From: Inhella inkyongensis
Lineage (GTDB): Bacteria; Pseudomonadota; Gammaproteobacteria; Burkholderiales; Burkholderiaceae_C
Assembly (NCBI RefSeq): GCF_005952805.1
Contig: NZ_CP040709.1
Span: 1,612,001 to 1,676,000 of the forward strand
Direction of reading: 5' to 3'
Length of the DNA stretch: 64,000 nucleotides
A program made the position numbers and the translations under genes. Below are positions 12,067 through 20,704 of the stretch, piece after piece; within the stretch, counting starts at the first letter, position 1, and each line of letters starts with the position of its first letter. The notes under the pieces were generated by a model that worked only from the letters and a program-made list of their open reading frames with translations, did not search any database and had not been told where the DNA came from.

Positions 12067-13776
12067 ATGTCGACGGAAAACCGCCCCAGTCCGCCCCCCA
12101 AGATGCTGGGGCCCTTCGAGCTCAAGGCCTTGCTGGGCAAGAGCGAGCGCAGCATGCTTTGGCAGGTGGTGGACAGCCGCAACCGGCAGGATTTGCTGTT
12201 GGCCATTCCGCGCCAGCGCCCCGCCGATCCGCAGGCCTGGCTGCAGGCGGCGCGGCAGGCCTCGCGCATTGAACATCCCGGTTTGGCGGCGCCGGTCGAG
12301 ATCGGCCTCACCGACCCCTGGCCCTATATCGCCTACCCACGCCGCCTGGGGATGACGCTGGGCGAGTGGTTGGCCCGCCATCGCCAGCCCGCACCGCCGG
12401 ATTGCGCGCAGTGGATGGCGCGCGCGCTCGAGGGCCTGGCGGCGGCCCATGACGCCGGTCTGTCGCATGGCGACGTGCAGCCCTTCTTGCTGCTCTTGGC
12501 GGAGGGCGGACAGGCGCATCTGTTGGGCATTGGCCTGCATGGGGCGGCCTGGCAGGCGGATGCCAAGGCGCGCCAGTTGCGCCAGAACGAGTGCCTGGAG
12601 GATGTGCTCTGTCTGGGCCTGCTGCTCAACCGCCTGCTGGGCGGGCGGGCGCCGCTGGAATGCACCGATACCCGCGAGGTGCTGCAACGCTTGGCCCCTT
12701 ACGCACCCCATGGACGCGACATCGTGCGCCTGGGCTGGGAGCAGGCGCATCCGGTGGACGACGCGCTGCGGGCCATCGTCAACCGCGCCACCGCCAGCCA
12801 GCCGGCGCAGCGCTATTTGCAGGCGCGTGCTTTTGCGCGGGCGCTGGAGGGTTGGCGCGAGCACATCCAGAACCCCGAAGGCGGCATGGTGGCCCAGCTG
12901 CTGGACAAGCTGAAGCGCTTTGGCGGCCTGCCGATCACCCGCCCCGAGGCGGTCAAGACCGTGGTGGCCGGCGGGCTGGAGCGCCGCCATGGCGACGAGT
13001 TGGCGGGCTTGGTGCTTCAAGATCTAGCACTCAGCCTGGAGTTGCTGCGCCGGGTGAACCTGGCGCGCCGCCGCGAGGGTGGGGCGCAGCAGCCGGCGGT
13101 GCTGAATGTGGCTCGTGCCATCGCCATGGTCGGTCTGGACGAGTTGGCGCAGGCTGCACAGGCGCTCAAGCCTTGGCCCGGCGTGTTGGCGGCCGAGCGG
13201 GTGGTCAATCTGCGCCTGGCATTGGCGCGAGCGCACAAAGCGGCCGAGGTGGCGCGTGCCCTGGCGCCGGCCGGCTACGACGGTGAGATCCTGCGCTTGG
13301 CCGCGCTGGCGCAAAACCTTGGGCGCCTGCTGCTGCAGTACCACCTGCCCGATGAGGCCGAGCAGATCGAGCGCTTGCAGCAGCCACCAGAGCCCAGCGA
13401 GGACAACCCCCATCCACAGCCCATGAGCGAGCGCTTGGCGGCCTTTGCGGTGCTGGGCTGCGAGCTCGACGACCTGGGTGCAGCCGCCCTGCGCCACTGG
13501 GGCCTGGGCGATGAGTTGCAGAAGATGGCGCGGCGCCCCGAGGTCGACCAGCCCGTCCACCATGCGCAGGGCGATATCGAGACCCTGCGTCTGACCTGCG
13601 CCTTGGCCAATGAGTTGGTGGATTGCCTGGCCGAGACCGATTTGCGGCGGCGCCGCCAACGCATCGAGGGCGTGACGCGCCGCTATGGCCGGGCGCTTGG
13701 GATTGGCGCACGTGAAGTTCAATTGGCGTTGTTCCCCGAGTCCGCGCAGGCGGCCGTGCAGCACACTCTGGCTTGA
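12067..13776 (+). CDS. Pseudokinase-HDOD protein
   Basis: 569 residues. Residues ~15-280 have the layout of a Ser/Thr protein kinase, but the catalytic residues are gone: the glycine loop is LLGKSERSMLW, the ATP-binding Lys position reads LLLAIPRQ, the HRD motif is SHGDVQP (134-139) and there is no DFG. It is therefore predicted to be inactive as a kinase. Residues ~290-540 are an HDOD-like domain, a fold related to HD phosphohydrolases without the metal site, found in signalling proteins. It lies 105 bases before a longer paralogue with an intact kinase, so a regulatory partner role is likely. ATG 12067 is used; a TTG precedes it. The ligand and output are unknown. Confidence 0.82.
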   Translation: MSTENRPSPPPKMLGPFELKALLGKSERSMLWQVVDSRNRQDLLLAIPRQRPADPQAWLQAARQASRIEHPGLAAPVEIGLTDPWPYIAYPRRLGMTLGEWLARHRQPAPPDCAQWMARALEGLAAAHDAGLSHGDVQPFLLLLAEGGQAHLLGIGLHGAAWQADAKARQLRQNECLEDVLCLGLLLNRLLGGRAPLECTDTREVLQRLAPYAPHGRDIVRLGWEQAHPVDDALRAIVNRATASQPAQRYLQARAFARALEGWREHIQNPEGGMVAQLLDKLKRFGGLPITRPEAVKTVVAGGLERRHGDELAGLVLQDLALSLELLRRVNLARRREGGAQQPAVLNVARAIAMVGLDELAQAAQALKPWPGVLAAERVVNLRLALARAHKAAEVARALAPAGYDGEILRLAALAQNLGRLLLQYHLPDEAEQIERLQQPPEPSEDNPHPQPMSERLAAFAVLGCELDDLGAAALRHWGLGDELQKMARRPEVDQPVHHAQGDIETLRLTCALANELVDCLAETDLRRRRQRIEGVTRRYGRALGIGAREVQLALFPESAQAAVQHTLA

Positions 13777-13881
13777 AGATGCCCTCCCCAGTCGCCCTTC
13801 GCTCGCCAACCCACAAGGGGGTGCTCATGGGCATGGGGCGGCCTGGCGCCCACGACTTCCCTGCCGCCCACTGGTACGCCA

Positions 13882-16248
13882 ATGGCCACTGAACTCGGTC
13901 GCTTCAAGCTGATTCGCCGCCTGGGCACGGGGGCGCAGGCCACGGTGTGGCTGGCGCACGATCCGCGCCTTGACCGCGAGGTGGCGCTCAAGGTGCTGAA
14001 CCCCGATGCCACGCCCGACGCGGTGGACGAATGGTTGCGCGAGGGGCGGGCGGTCAGCCGGCTCAACCACCCTGGCATCGTGCCGGTGTTCGAGGCCGAC
14101 CGCATTGATGGCCAACCGGCCCTGGTGTTCGAGTTGGTGCGCGGCGGCACCCTGGCGCAGTTCTACGGCCAAGGCGCCATGCCGCCGCGGGCGGCGGTGG
14201 AGTTGATGGTGCAGGTGCTGGATGCCCTGGCCTATGCGCATGCGGCCGGCGTGGTGCATCGCGATCTCAAGCCCGGCAATGTATTGATTGACGCGCAGCA
14301 GCGCCCGCGCGTCACCGACTTCGGCATCGCCGGTCGCGCCACCGACCGCAGTGAGGCCCGCATCGTCGGCACGCCGGGCTATATCTCGCCCGAGGCCGCG
14401 CGCGGCGAGGCGCCGCAGCCGCGCATGGATGTCTTTGCGGCCGCCGTGATGCTGACCGAGTTGCTCAGCGGCAGCCGCTTGATCCAGGAGCGCGACCCGA
14501 TGCGGGCCTTGCAGCGCGTGCTCCACGAAGACTTGGAGCCGCCGCCGATGTCCAGCCCCGACATCGACGATGCGCTCTTGGGGGTGCTGCAACGCGGCCT
14601 GAGCCGCGACCCGGTCAAGCGCTGGGAGAGTGCCGCCGCTCTGCGCGACGCGCTGACGCAGTGGTTGCACGGCCCCCAGGGCCAGGAGGCGGACGGGCCT
14701 GTCGAAGGTGGGGCGGCGGCGCTGGAATTTTTGCTGCGCCGCATGCGCGCCAAGGCCGACTTCCCCGGTCTGTCGGCCTCCATCGAGCGCATCCAAAAGC
14801 TCACCCAGTCCGAGAACGAGAGCCTGGCGGCCCTGTCCAGCGAAATCCTCAAGGACGTGGCGCTGACCAAGAAGCTGCTGCGCCTGGTCAATACCGTGCA
14901 ATTTCGCCATGCCGGGGGCGGCAGCATCAGCACGGTGTCGCGTGCGGTGGCGCTGATCGGTTTTGGGGGCGTGCGCAATCTGGCGCTTTCGCTGGTGCTG
15001 CTGGAGCGCATGCAGGACCGGGCTCACGCGGCCCAGCTCAAGACCGAGTTCCTGCGCGGCCTGTTGGCCGGCAGTCTGGCGCGTGAGCTCAGCGGCAACA
15101 GTCGCGAGGGCGAGGAGCTGTTTCTGGCCGCGCTGTTCCAGAACCTGGGTCGGCTGCTCACCGAGTTCTACTTCCCGGAAGAAGCCAGCCAGGTGCGGCG
15201 CCAGGTGCGCGAGGCCCAGGGCACGCAGGCTCCGGTCAGCGAGGCCACCGCTTCGGCCCGCGCGCTGGGCATCAGCTACGAGGAGTTGGGCGTGGCCGTG
15301 GCCAAGCGCTGGGGCCTGCCCGAGGGACTGACCAGCGTGATGCGTCGCCCCAGTGGCGAGGCACCGGCGCGCGCTGTCGAGCAGCCAGTGGACCGTCAGC
15401 GCTGGGTGGCGCGTGCCGCCAATGACGCCGCCGATGTGGTGCTGGCCAGTGAGCCCGAGCTCAGCGCAGCGCGCCTGCGGCAATTGGGCGACCGCTATGC
15501 CAAGGCCTTGCGTGTGGGCGGCGAGGCCTTTGCCAACGCCTGCGAAACCGCCAAGAGCAAGCTCGCCCACTTGGCCGAGGCCATGGAGTTGCGGGTGGAT
15601 CGGCAGTCGCCCGCGCAGCGCCTGATCACGGTGGCCAGCGAGCCCGCGGGCGATGAGCTCGATACCCTGGTGATGCAGGCCACCGTGCTGGATAGCGAAC
15701 TGCCCACCCGCGCCCGCGAGCAGGCCGCCCAGCAACTCGCCGCCGGCATCCAGGACATCACCGACGCCATGGTCGAGGCCAACGACCTGGGGGCGGTGCT
15801 GCGCATGATCCTGGAGACCATCTACCGCTCGCTGGGCCTGCGCCGCGTGTTGTTTGCGCTGCGCGAGGCGCGCAGCGAGTGCCTGGTGGGGCGCTTCGGC
15901 ATGGGCGAGGGCGCCGAGACCCTGGCGCCGCAGTTCAAGGTGGCGCTCAAGCCCGCGCCTGGGCAGGCCCCCGATCTCTTCGCGGCGGTGTGCCTGAAGG
16001 GGGTGGACACCCTGATCAGCGACGCCACCCAGCCCAATATCGCGCAGCGCCTGCCGGCTTGGTGGCGCAGCGGATTCCAGTCGGGCAGCTTCCTGATCCT
16101 GCCGCTGTCGCTCAAAGGGGCACCCTTTGCACTGATCTATGCCGATGCCGCCAAGCCAGGCGCTATCCAGCTCGACGAGAAAGAACTCTCGCTGCTGCGC
16201 ACCCTGCGCAACCAGGCGGTGATGGCCTTTCGGCAGTCCGGCGGCTGA
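13882..16248 (+). CDS. Serine/threonine protein kinase with HDOD and GAF domains
   Basis: 788 residues, no transmembrane segment seen. The kinase domain is complete: glycine loop GTGAQATVW (15-23), Lys37 in VALKVL, HRDLKPGNV (126-134), DFG (146-148), GTPGYISPE (163-171). After a short linker, ~250-450 is an HDOD domain (DFPGLSASIERIQKL, then LSSEILKDVALTKKLLRLVN and ALIGFGGVRNLALSL). Residues ~590-780 look like a GAF sensory domain. It probably phosphorylates a cytoplasmic target in response to a small-molecule or redox signal; no target is visible nearby. The upstream pseudokinase shares the kinase-HDOD order and almost certainly arose by duplication. A truncated repeat element begins about 20 bases past its stop codon. 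Confidence 0.92.
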   Translation: MATELGRFKLIRRLGTGAQATVWLAHDPRLDREVALKVLNPDATPDAVDEWLREGRAVSRLNHPGIVPVFEADRIDGQPALVFELVRGGTLAQFYGQGAMPPRAAVELMVQVLDALAYAHAAGVVHRDLKPGNVLIDAQQRPRVTDFGIAGRATDRSEARIVGTPGYISPEAARGEAPQPRMDVFAAAVMLTELLSGSRLIQERDPMRALQRVLHEDLEPPPMSSPDIDDALLGVLQRGLSRDPVKRWESAAALRDALTQWLHGPQGQEADGPVEGGAAALEFLLRRMRAKADFPGLSASIERIQKLTQSENESLAALSSEILKDVALTKKLLRLVNTVQFRHAGGGSISTVSRAVALIGFGGVRNLALSLVLLERMQDRAHAAQLKTEFLRGLLAGSLARELSGNSREGEELFLAALFQNLGRLLTEFYFPEEASQVRRQVREAQGTQAPVSEATASARALGISYEELGVAVAKRWGLPEGLTSVMRRPSGEAPARAVEQPVDRQRWVARAANDAADVVLASEPELSAARLRQLGDRYAKALRVGGEAFANACETAKSKLAHLAEAMELRVDRQSPAQRLITVASEPAGDELDTLVMQATVLDSELPTRAREQAAQQLAAGIQDITDAMVEANDLGAVLRMILETIYRSLGLRRVLFALREARSECLVGRFGMGEGAETLAPQFKVALKPAPGQAPDLFAAVCLKGVDTLISDATQPNIAQRLPAWWRSGFQSGSFLILPLSLKGAPFALIYADAAKPGAIQLDEKELSLLRTLRNQAVMAFRQSGG

Positions 16249-16265
16249 TTTCGTCGGGCGGCTTA

Positions 16266-16495
16266 GGCCCTTTCCCTTCGGGTTGCCACCCGACAAGGGC
16301 GCCCACTTTGTTGCGAAGCTCGCAGGGGCTTTGTGTGGACAGCTTGGGCCCTGAGGGCCCGAGCTGCCTCACAAAGAGCAGGGTCTTCGGCCCTGCGCGG
16401 CCTGCCAGGCGTGAGCCTCAGCTTCACTTCGCGCCGCGTTGGCGCCCTTTCTGGATGGCCACGTGCTGGCCTTCATTAGTGTGAACAGGCCCTAG
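16266..16495. repeat. Family-2 MITE-like element, copy A, left end missing
   Basis: This stretch matches the complete copy at 43749-44022 over two blocks: CCCTTTCCC-TTCGGGTTGCCACC with the following AAGGGCGCCCACTTTGTTGC block, and the final 70 bases ending in the terminal repeat TTAGTGTGAACAGGCCCTAG (16476-16495). The left terminal repeat is absent. Between the blocks it carries an insert with a nested hairpin, CTTTGTG...CACAAAG enclosing AGCTTGGGCCC-TGA-GGGCCCGAGCT (about 16329-16379). Its right end runs into the LysR gene and supplies that gene's stop codon. Confidence 0.85.
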
Positions 16496-17398
16496 TTCGG
16501 CGATCAGATAGTCCATCAGCACCCGCACGCGCAGCGGCAGGTGCCGATTGGCCGGGTAGAGCAGCGAAAAGGGGCGGCTGCAGCCACCAAAGGGTTTGAG
16601 CAACTCCACCAACTCACCGCTCTCCAGCTGGCGCTGCACCAGGAAGCGATAGGTCTGGGCGAGGCCCGCGCCGGACAAGGCCAAGGTGATGGGGGCCAGG
16701 ATGTCATCGCTGACGCGCAGCGCGCCCTGGGTTGGCCACTCCAAGGTGCTGCCGGCTTCGGAATGAAAGGCCCAGGCCACCGTCTGGCCGCTGCGGGGCA
16801 GGCGGAACTGAATGCATTCGTGCTCGCCCAGGTCCTCGGGACGCACAGGGACTGATCGCCCCCTCAGGTACTGCGGCGCCGCCACCACCACCAGCTCGGC
16901 GTCTTCCAGGCGGCGCGCCACCAGGCCGGAGTCGGGGGGTGTGCGCCCGCGCACGGCCAGATCGAAGCCTTCGTCGATCAGGTCCACATTGCGGTTGCTC
17001 AGATGCAGCTCCAGTTCAATCTGCGGGAATCGGCGCCGGAACTCCGGCAACGTCGGCAGTACGCGGAAATGACCGTAGGAGGTCGGAAGGCTCAGCCGCA
17101 CCAGGCCCCGGGCCTCGGTCTGCGCGCCGCTGAGTTCGGCCTCGGCCTCGGCCAGCAGGCCCAGGGCCTGACTGACCTGCTCGAAATAGCCTTGCCCCGC
17201 CGGCGTCAGGCGCACTGAGCGGGTGGTGCGCTGCAGCAGGCGAACGCCCAGGCGTTCTTCCAGACGGGCCACGGCCCGGCTCACTGCGGCCGGGGTCAAA
17301 CCCGCGCTGCGCGCCGCGCCGGAAAAGCTCTGCTGCTGCGCGGTGAGGCAGAACAGCTCGATGGCACCCAGGCGGGGATCGTCGTAGTCACGGCTCAT
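16424..17398 (-). CDS. LysR-type transcriptional regulator with an element-derived tail
   Basis: 324 residues. The N-terminal winged HTH (IELFCLTAQQQSFSGAARSAGLTPAAVSRAVARLEERLGVRLLQRTTR) and the LysR substrate-binding fold (HLSNRNVDLIDEGFDLAVRG) are intact, of the CrgA/DmlR-like group. It is divergent from the GST operon with 102 bp between start codons, so it probably controls that operon. The last 23 residues (from GPVHTNEGQ to the end) are encoded by the right end of repeat element copy A, which also provides the stop. The normal protein would end near LMDYLIAEL. Whether the tail affects function is unknown; the core looks complete. Confidence 0.93.
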   Translation of the reverse strand: MSRDYDDPRLGAIELFCLTAQQQSFSGAARSAGLTPAAVSRAVARLEERLGVRLLQRTTRSVRLTPAGQGYFEQVSQALGLLAEAEAELSGAQTEARGLVRLSLPTSYGHFRVLPTLPEFRRRFPQIELELHLSNRNVDLIDEGFDLAVRGRTPPDSGLVARRLEDAELVVVAAPQYLRGRSVPVRPEDLGEHECIQFRLPRSGQTVAWAFHSEAGSTLEWPTQGALRVSDDILAPITLALSGAGLAQTYRFLVQRQLESGELVELLKPFGGCSRPFSLLYPANRHLPLRVRVLMDYLIAELGPVHTNEGQHVAIQKGRQRGAK

Positions 17399-17428
17399 TG
17401 ATGAAATTACGGAATAAATGATTCAATG
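17396..17428. promoter_or_regulatory. Candidate LysR operator between the LysR gene and the GST operon
   Basis: The gap is AT-rich against a GC-rich background. CATTGA (17396-17401) and TCAATG (17423-17428) form an inverted repeat overlapping the LysR start codon, as expected for an autoregulatory LysR box. The arms are short, so this is a suggestion. Confidence 0.4.
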
Positions 17429-17500
17429 GCTGGCTAGTTTATTGATTTAAAAGCAGTCAATAGCATGAAGGCCTTCTGTCATCGCTCAAGGAGGAGCCTC

Positions 17501-18109
17501 ATGAAGTTGTATTACTCACCCGCCGCCTGTTCCCTGGCCTCGCACATCGTGTTGCGCGAAACCGGGCAGGACTTTGAACTGATCAAGGTGGACACCCAGA
17601 CCCACCGCACCGCCAGTGGCGCCGACTACTTCGGCATCAATCCCAAGGGCCAGGTGCCCTTGTTGGAGCTGGAGGACGGCCAGCGCCTGAGCGAGGGGCC
17701 GGTGATTGCGCAGTACATCGCGGATCGCAAGGGCGCGAGGGACTTGATGCCCGAACCCGGCAGCCTGGCGCGTTACCGCGTGCAGGAATGGCAGAACTAC
17801 ATCAGCACCGAGCTGCACAAGTCCTTCACGCCGCTGTTCAACCCCGAGCTCGACGCCAAGGCCAAGACCACCCTGCGTGCTGTGTTGAACAAGAAGCTGG
17901 CCTGGCTGGATGGCCAGATGCAAGGGCGGCGCTTCCTCACCGGCGAGGCCTTCACCGCAGCGGATGCCTATCTCTTCGTGGTCTTGGGCTGGGCTCAGTA
18001 TGTGGATGTGGACCTGCAGCCCTTTGCCGGCCTGTTGAACTTCCGCACCCGGGTGGCGCAGCGTCCTGCCGTGCGCGCCGCCCTGCAGGCCGAAGGCCTG
18101 CTGCAGTAA
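17501..18109 (+). CDS. Glutathione S-transferase (beta class)
   Basis: 202 residues. The N-terminal thioredoxin fold starts MKLYYSPAACSLASHIVLRETG, with the beta-class cysteine (Cys10) that binds glutathione, then GQVPLLELEDG (cis-proline) and the Glu-Gly/Ser site near EGPVIAQYIAD. The all-helical C-terminal domain follows (FLTGEAFTAADAYLFVVLGWA). It conjugates or transfers glutathione to electrophiles. ATG 17501 is preceded by AAGGAGG, clearly better than the upstream ATG at 17465. First gene of an operon with a tautomerase, an NTF2-like protein and a DsbA-like protein. Confidence 0.95.
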   Translation: MKLYYSPAACSLASHIVLRETGQDFELIKVDTQTHRTASGADYFGINPKGQVPLLELEDGQRLSEGPVIAQYIADRKGARDLMPEPGSLARYRVQEWQNYISTELHKSFTPLFNPELDAKAKTTLRAVLNKKLAWLDGQMQGRRFLTGEAFTAADAYLFVVLGWAQYVDVDLQPFAGLLNFRTRVAQRPAVRAALQAEGLLQ

Positions 18110-18121
18110 GGGGGTCTGGCC

Positions 18122-18343
18122 ATGCCCTATGTGTTGATCCAGGTGACGCGCGAAGGGGTGAGCGCGGCGCAGAAGCGAGCCCTCATCGAGGGCACCACCC
18201 GCCTGCTGGTGGAGGTGCTGGACAAGGACCCGGCCACCACCTTTGTCGTCATCGACGAAGTGGATACCGACAACTGGGGCGTGGCCGGCGAGACGGTGAC
18301 GGCGCGGCGCGCCCGCGCCGCCAGCCAGCGGGAGGCGACATGA
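18122..18343 (+). CDS. 4-oxalocrotonate tautomerase family protein
   Basis: 73 residues starting MPYVLIQVTREGVSAAQKRALIEGTTRLLVEVLDKDP, with the catalytic Pro as the first residue after Met removal, followed by the family beta-alpha-beta core and FVVIDEVDTDNWGVAG. Members catalyse keto-enol tautomerization of 2-oxo acids or have drifted functions. It lies 12 bases after the GST gene and overlaps the next gene by an ATGA, so the genes are co-translated. The substrate is unknown. Confidence 0.9.
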   Translation: MPYVLIQVTREGVSAAQKRALIEGTTRLLVEVLDKDPATTFVVIDEVDTDNWGVAGETVTARRARAASQREAT

Positions 18344-18735
18344 ACGAGGCCGGCCCCGCTGAGCAGGAGATCCGCGCGCTGCTGCGGCGCTATCTCGATG
18401 GCCTCTACCACTGCGATGTGGGCCTGCTGAGTGAGGTGTTGCACCCGCGGGCGCTGTACGCCACGGCGGTGCCCGAGCCGGCCCTGATCTGGGACATGCC
18501 GAGCTATTTCGCGGTGGTGGCGCAGCGCGATCCCCCTGCCCGGCGCGGTGAGCCTCGCGATGATGAGTTGCTGCGCCTGAGCCTGATCGGGCCTGGCACG
18601 GCCCTGGCCGAACTGCGCTGCCGCATGGGCGGCAAGCATTACCACGATCTGCTCAGCCTGTGCCGCTTGGACGGGCGCTGGTGGATTCTTTCCAAGGTGT
18701 TTCACTATGAACTCGACGATGCAGGCCGGGCTTGA
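18340..18735 (+). CDS. NTF2-like / putative lumazine-binding family protein
   Basis: 131 residues. The pattern EQEIRALLRRYLDGLYHCDVGLLSEVLHPRALYA, then a central sheet and DLLSLCRLDGRWWILSKVFHYEL, fits the small SnoaL/NTF2-like cone fold (Lumazine_bd_2 type), usually a ligand-binding or hydrolytic domain. The ATG at 18340 overlaps the tautomerase stop, with GGAGG upstream. The last 29 bases overlap the DsbA-like gene. Specific function unknown. Confidence 0.8.
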   Translation: MNEAGPAEQEIRALLRRYLDGLYHCDVGLLSEVLHPRALYATAVPEPALIWDMPSYFAVVAQRDPPARRGEPRDDELLRLSLIGPGTALAELRCRMGGKHYHDLLSLCRLDGRWWILSKVFHYELDDAGRA

Positions 18736-19378
18736 GCGCCTGATCCTGGTGGCCGACCCGATGTGCAGCTGGTGCTATGGGTTTGCACCGTCCCTGCAGG
18801 CCTTCCTGGCGCAAGCGCCCGAAATCGAACTGGACTTGGTGCTGGGGGGCCTGCGCCCTGACCCCGGCGAGCTCCTGACGGCCGAGGGCATCGCCTTTCG
18901 CCTCGGCCATTGGCGGCGTGTGCAGGCCCTGAGCGGGTTGCCCTTCAACCCGAAGGCGCTGCGCGAGGGCATGCGTTACAGCACCGAGCCCATCAGCCGG
19001 GCGGTGGTGCTGGCGCGCGAGCAACTGCCAGGCCAGGGCGCGCGCCAGCTGGCGGTTTTTCACGCGCTGCAGCGCGGTTTCTACGAGCAGGGCCTGGACA
19101 CCACTGCACCGGAGGTCTTGGCCGAATTGCTGTCCCAGGCCCTGGCCGAGCAGGGTGTGAACTTGGACGCGGCGAGCGCGCTGCAGGCCCTGCAGAGCCC
19201 CCCCTTGGCCCGACGCACGCGGGAGGACTTTGAGCGGGCTCGATCTCTGCACGTGAACAGCTTCCCGACCCTGCTGCGCCAGCATGGGGTGCATGCGGCG
19301 CAGCCCCTGCATGCGGGCTATGCCAGCGCAGCGCAGTTGCGCGAGTTGTGGCTTGCAGGGGTAGCGCACCCGTCCTGA
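18707..19378 (+). CDS. DsbA-family thiol oxidoreductase (cytoplasmic, CSWC)
   Basis: 223 residues without a signal peptide. The thioredoxin-type motif is MCSWCYGFAPSLQAF near residue 20, followed by the helical insert of the DsbA/FrnE-like group and SFPTLLRQHGVH (the cis-Pro strand) near the end. It is close to proteins annotated as DsbA family or 2-hydroxychromene isomerase-like. As a cytoplasmic protein beside a GST it probably handles a glutathione- or thiol-linked substrate. The start overlaps the previous gene by 29 bases; an in-frame ATG at 18719 is an alternative. Confidence 0.88.
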   Translation: MNSTMQAGLERLILVADPMCSWCYGFAPSLQAFLAQAPEIELDLVLGGLRPDPGELLTAEGIAFRLGHWRRVQALSGLPFNPKALREGMRYSTEPISRAVVLAREQLPGQGARQLAVFHALQRGFYEQGLDTTAPEVLAELLSQALAEQGVNLDAASALQALQSPPLARRTREDFERARSLHVNSFPTLLRQHGVHAAQPLHAGYASAAQLRELWLAGVAHPS

Positions 19379-19408
19379 TGGGCGGGGCCCGAGGCCCGGC
19401 CTGACGCT

Positions 19409-20704
19409 TCAGCGCGGTGTTGCTGCGGCGGACGAGGCCTCAGCCCAGGCCCGCTCCAGCATGCGGGCGTCGGCTGCTTGCGGGGCTGCCGCCACGGCCT
19501 GGGCCAGCCAGGCCTGGGCAGCGGCCACTCGCCCGGCCCGCAGATGGGCGCGGGCGCAGGCGGCCAGGCCATGGGCACGCAGTGCCGCGGGCAGCTGCGG
19601 CAGCAGGCTTTGCAGTTCTTGTAGGGCTTGTTCCGGATTGCCGGCTTCGGCCAGGGCGATGGCGTGTCCCAGTTGCGGCGCGGCGCTCGGGTCCAGGGTG
19701 CGCAGCAGGCTGTAGTAGCGCACGATGGCGGGCCAATCGGTGCGTGCGTAGTTGGGCGCCCGGGCGTGCTCGGCGGCAATGCCCGCCAGCAGATGCCAAC
19801 GGCTCAGGCGCTCACCGCGCTGCGAGGCTTGCAGATGGGCCATGCCGCGCGCGATCAGGCCGGCGTCCCAGCGCTCGCGCGCTTGGCCGGCCAGGGGCAC
19901 GAAGTCGCCGTTCGCGTCCACACGCCCGCTCAGGCGGGCCCCATGCAGCAACAACAGGGCTGCCAGGGCATCGCTCTCGGGCGCCGCCGTGGCCGCATGG
20001 GCGCACAGCGCGCGGGCCAGGCGGATGGCCTCCCAACAGGGCTGCAGGGCCAGCTCACGCGGAGGTAGATCGTCCGCCAGTCCGCTGCGCCCTGCTGCCT
20101 GCTGGCCTTGATGAAACATCAGCGCCAGCACATGAAGGACGGCCTCAATTCGTTCCGGCAGTTCGGCGCCGGCGGGAATGCGAAGCGGGGCTTGCGCTGC
20201 CAGCGTCTCGCGGGCCCGTGCAAGCCGTTGGGCCAGGGCGGCCGGGGTGCTGAAGAACAGCGGCGCCAGCTGCTCCAGTGTCAGCCCAGCCAGGGCCCGC
20301 AGGGCCAGCAGGACCTGGGTGGCCAAGGGCAATGCAGGGTGGCAGGCGCCAAACAGCAGGGCCAGCTCCTCGTCCAGTAGTTCGCCCTGCAGGCGCTCGG
20401 TGCTGAGGACGGGGGGGCCGAGGGTGTCGAGGACGGATGCCTCCTCCACCGGCTGCAGCCGGCGGGTGAGTCGCAGTTCGTCGATCAAATGCCGTTGCGC
20501 CACCCGGTAGAGCCAGGCCGCCGGTTGAGCGGGCAGGCCATCGCGGGCCCAGTGCTCTAGGGCCTTGAGACAGGCGGCCTGGAGGGCCTCCTCGGCCAAC
20601 TCCAGGCGGTCCAGCCCCAGGCCGCGCAGCAGCAGGGCCAGCAAGCGCCGGCGCTGCAGCAGCAGATCGCTCAGAGCACGTCGATGCGGCGCATCTCGAT
20701 CCAC
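19409..20704 (-). CDS. ECF42-type RNA polymerase sigma factor with C-terminal TPR-like domain
   Basis: About 431 residues from GTG 20704, which has GGAAGG 6 bases upstream; a GTG at 20728 is the other option. The N-terminal third holds sigma region 2 (LELAEEALQAACLKALEHW, AAWLYRVAQRHLIDELR) and region 4. The rest is the long DUF6596/TPR-like helical domain (DLPPRELALQPCWEAIRLAR, ARTDWPAIVRYYSLL, PQLGHAIALAEAGNPEQALQEL) typical of ECF42. These sigma factors have no anti-sigma factor; they are paired with a YCII/DGPF protein, and one lies directly upstream, overlapping it. Confidence 0.93.
   Translation of the reverse strand: MDRDAPHRRALSDLLLQRRRLLALLLRGLGLDRLELAEEALQAACLKALEHWARDGLPAQPAAWLYRVAQRHLIDELRLTRRLQPVEEASVLDTLGPPVLSTERLQGELLDEELALLFGACHPALPLATQVLLALRALAGLTLEQLAPLFFSTPAALAQRLARARETLAAQAPLRIPAGAELPERIEAVLHVLALMFHQGQQAAGRSGLADDLPPRELALQPCWEAIRLARALCAHAATAAPESDALAALLLLHGARLSGRVDANGDFVPLAGQARERWDAGLIARGMAHLQASQRGERLSRWHLLAGIAAEHARAPNYARTDWPAIVRYYSLLRTLDPSAAPQLGHAIALAEAGNPEQALQELQSLLPQLPAALRAHGLAACARAHLRAGRVAAAQAWLAQAVAAAPQAADARMLERAWAEASSAAATPR

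Noticed and set aside
13825..16296. 823-codon open frame opposite the kinase-HDOD gene
   Set aside because: Shadow of a real gene with intact kinase motifs on the plus strand.
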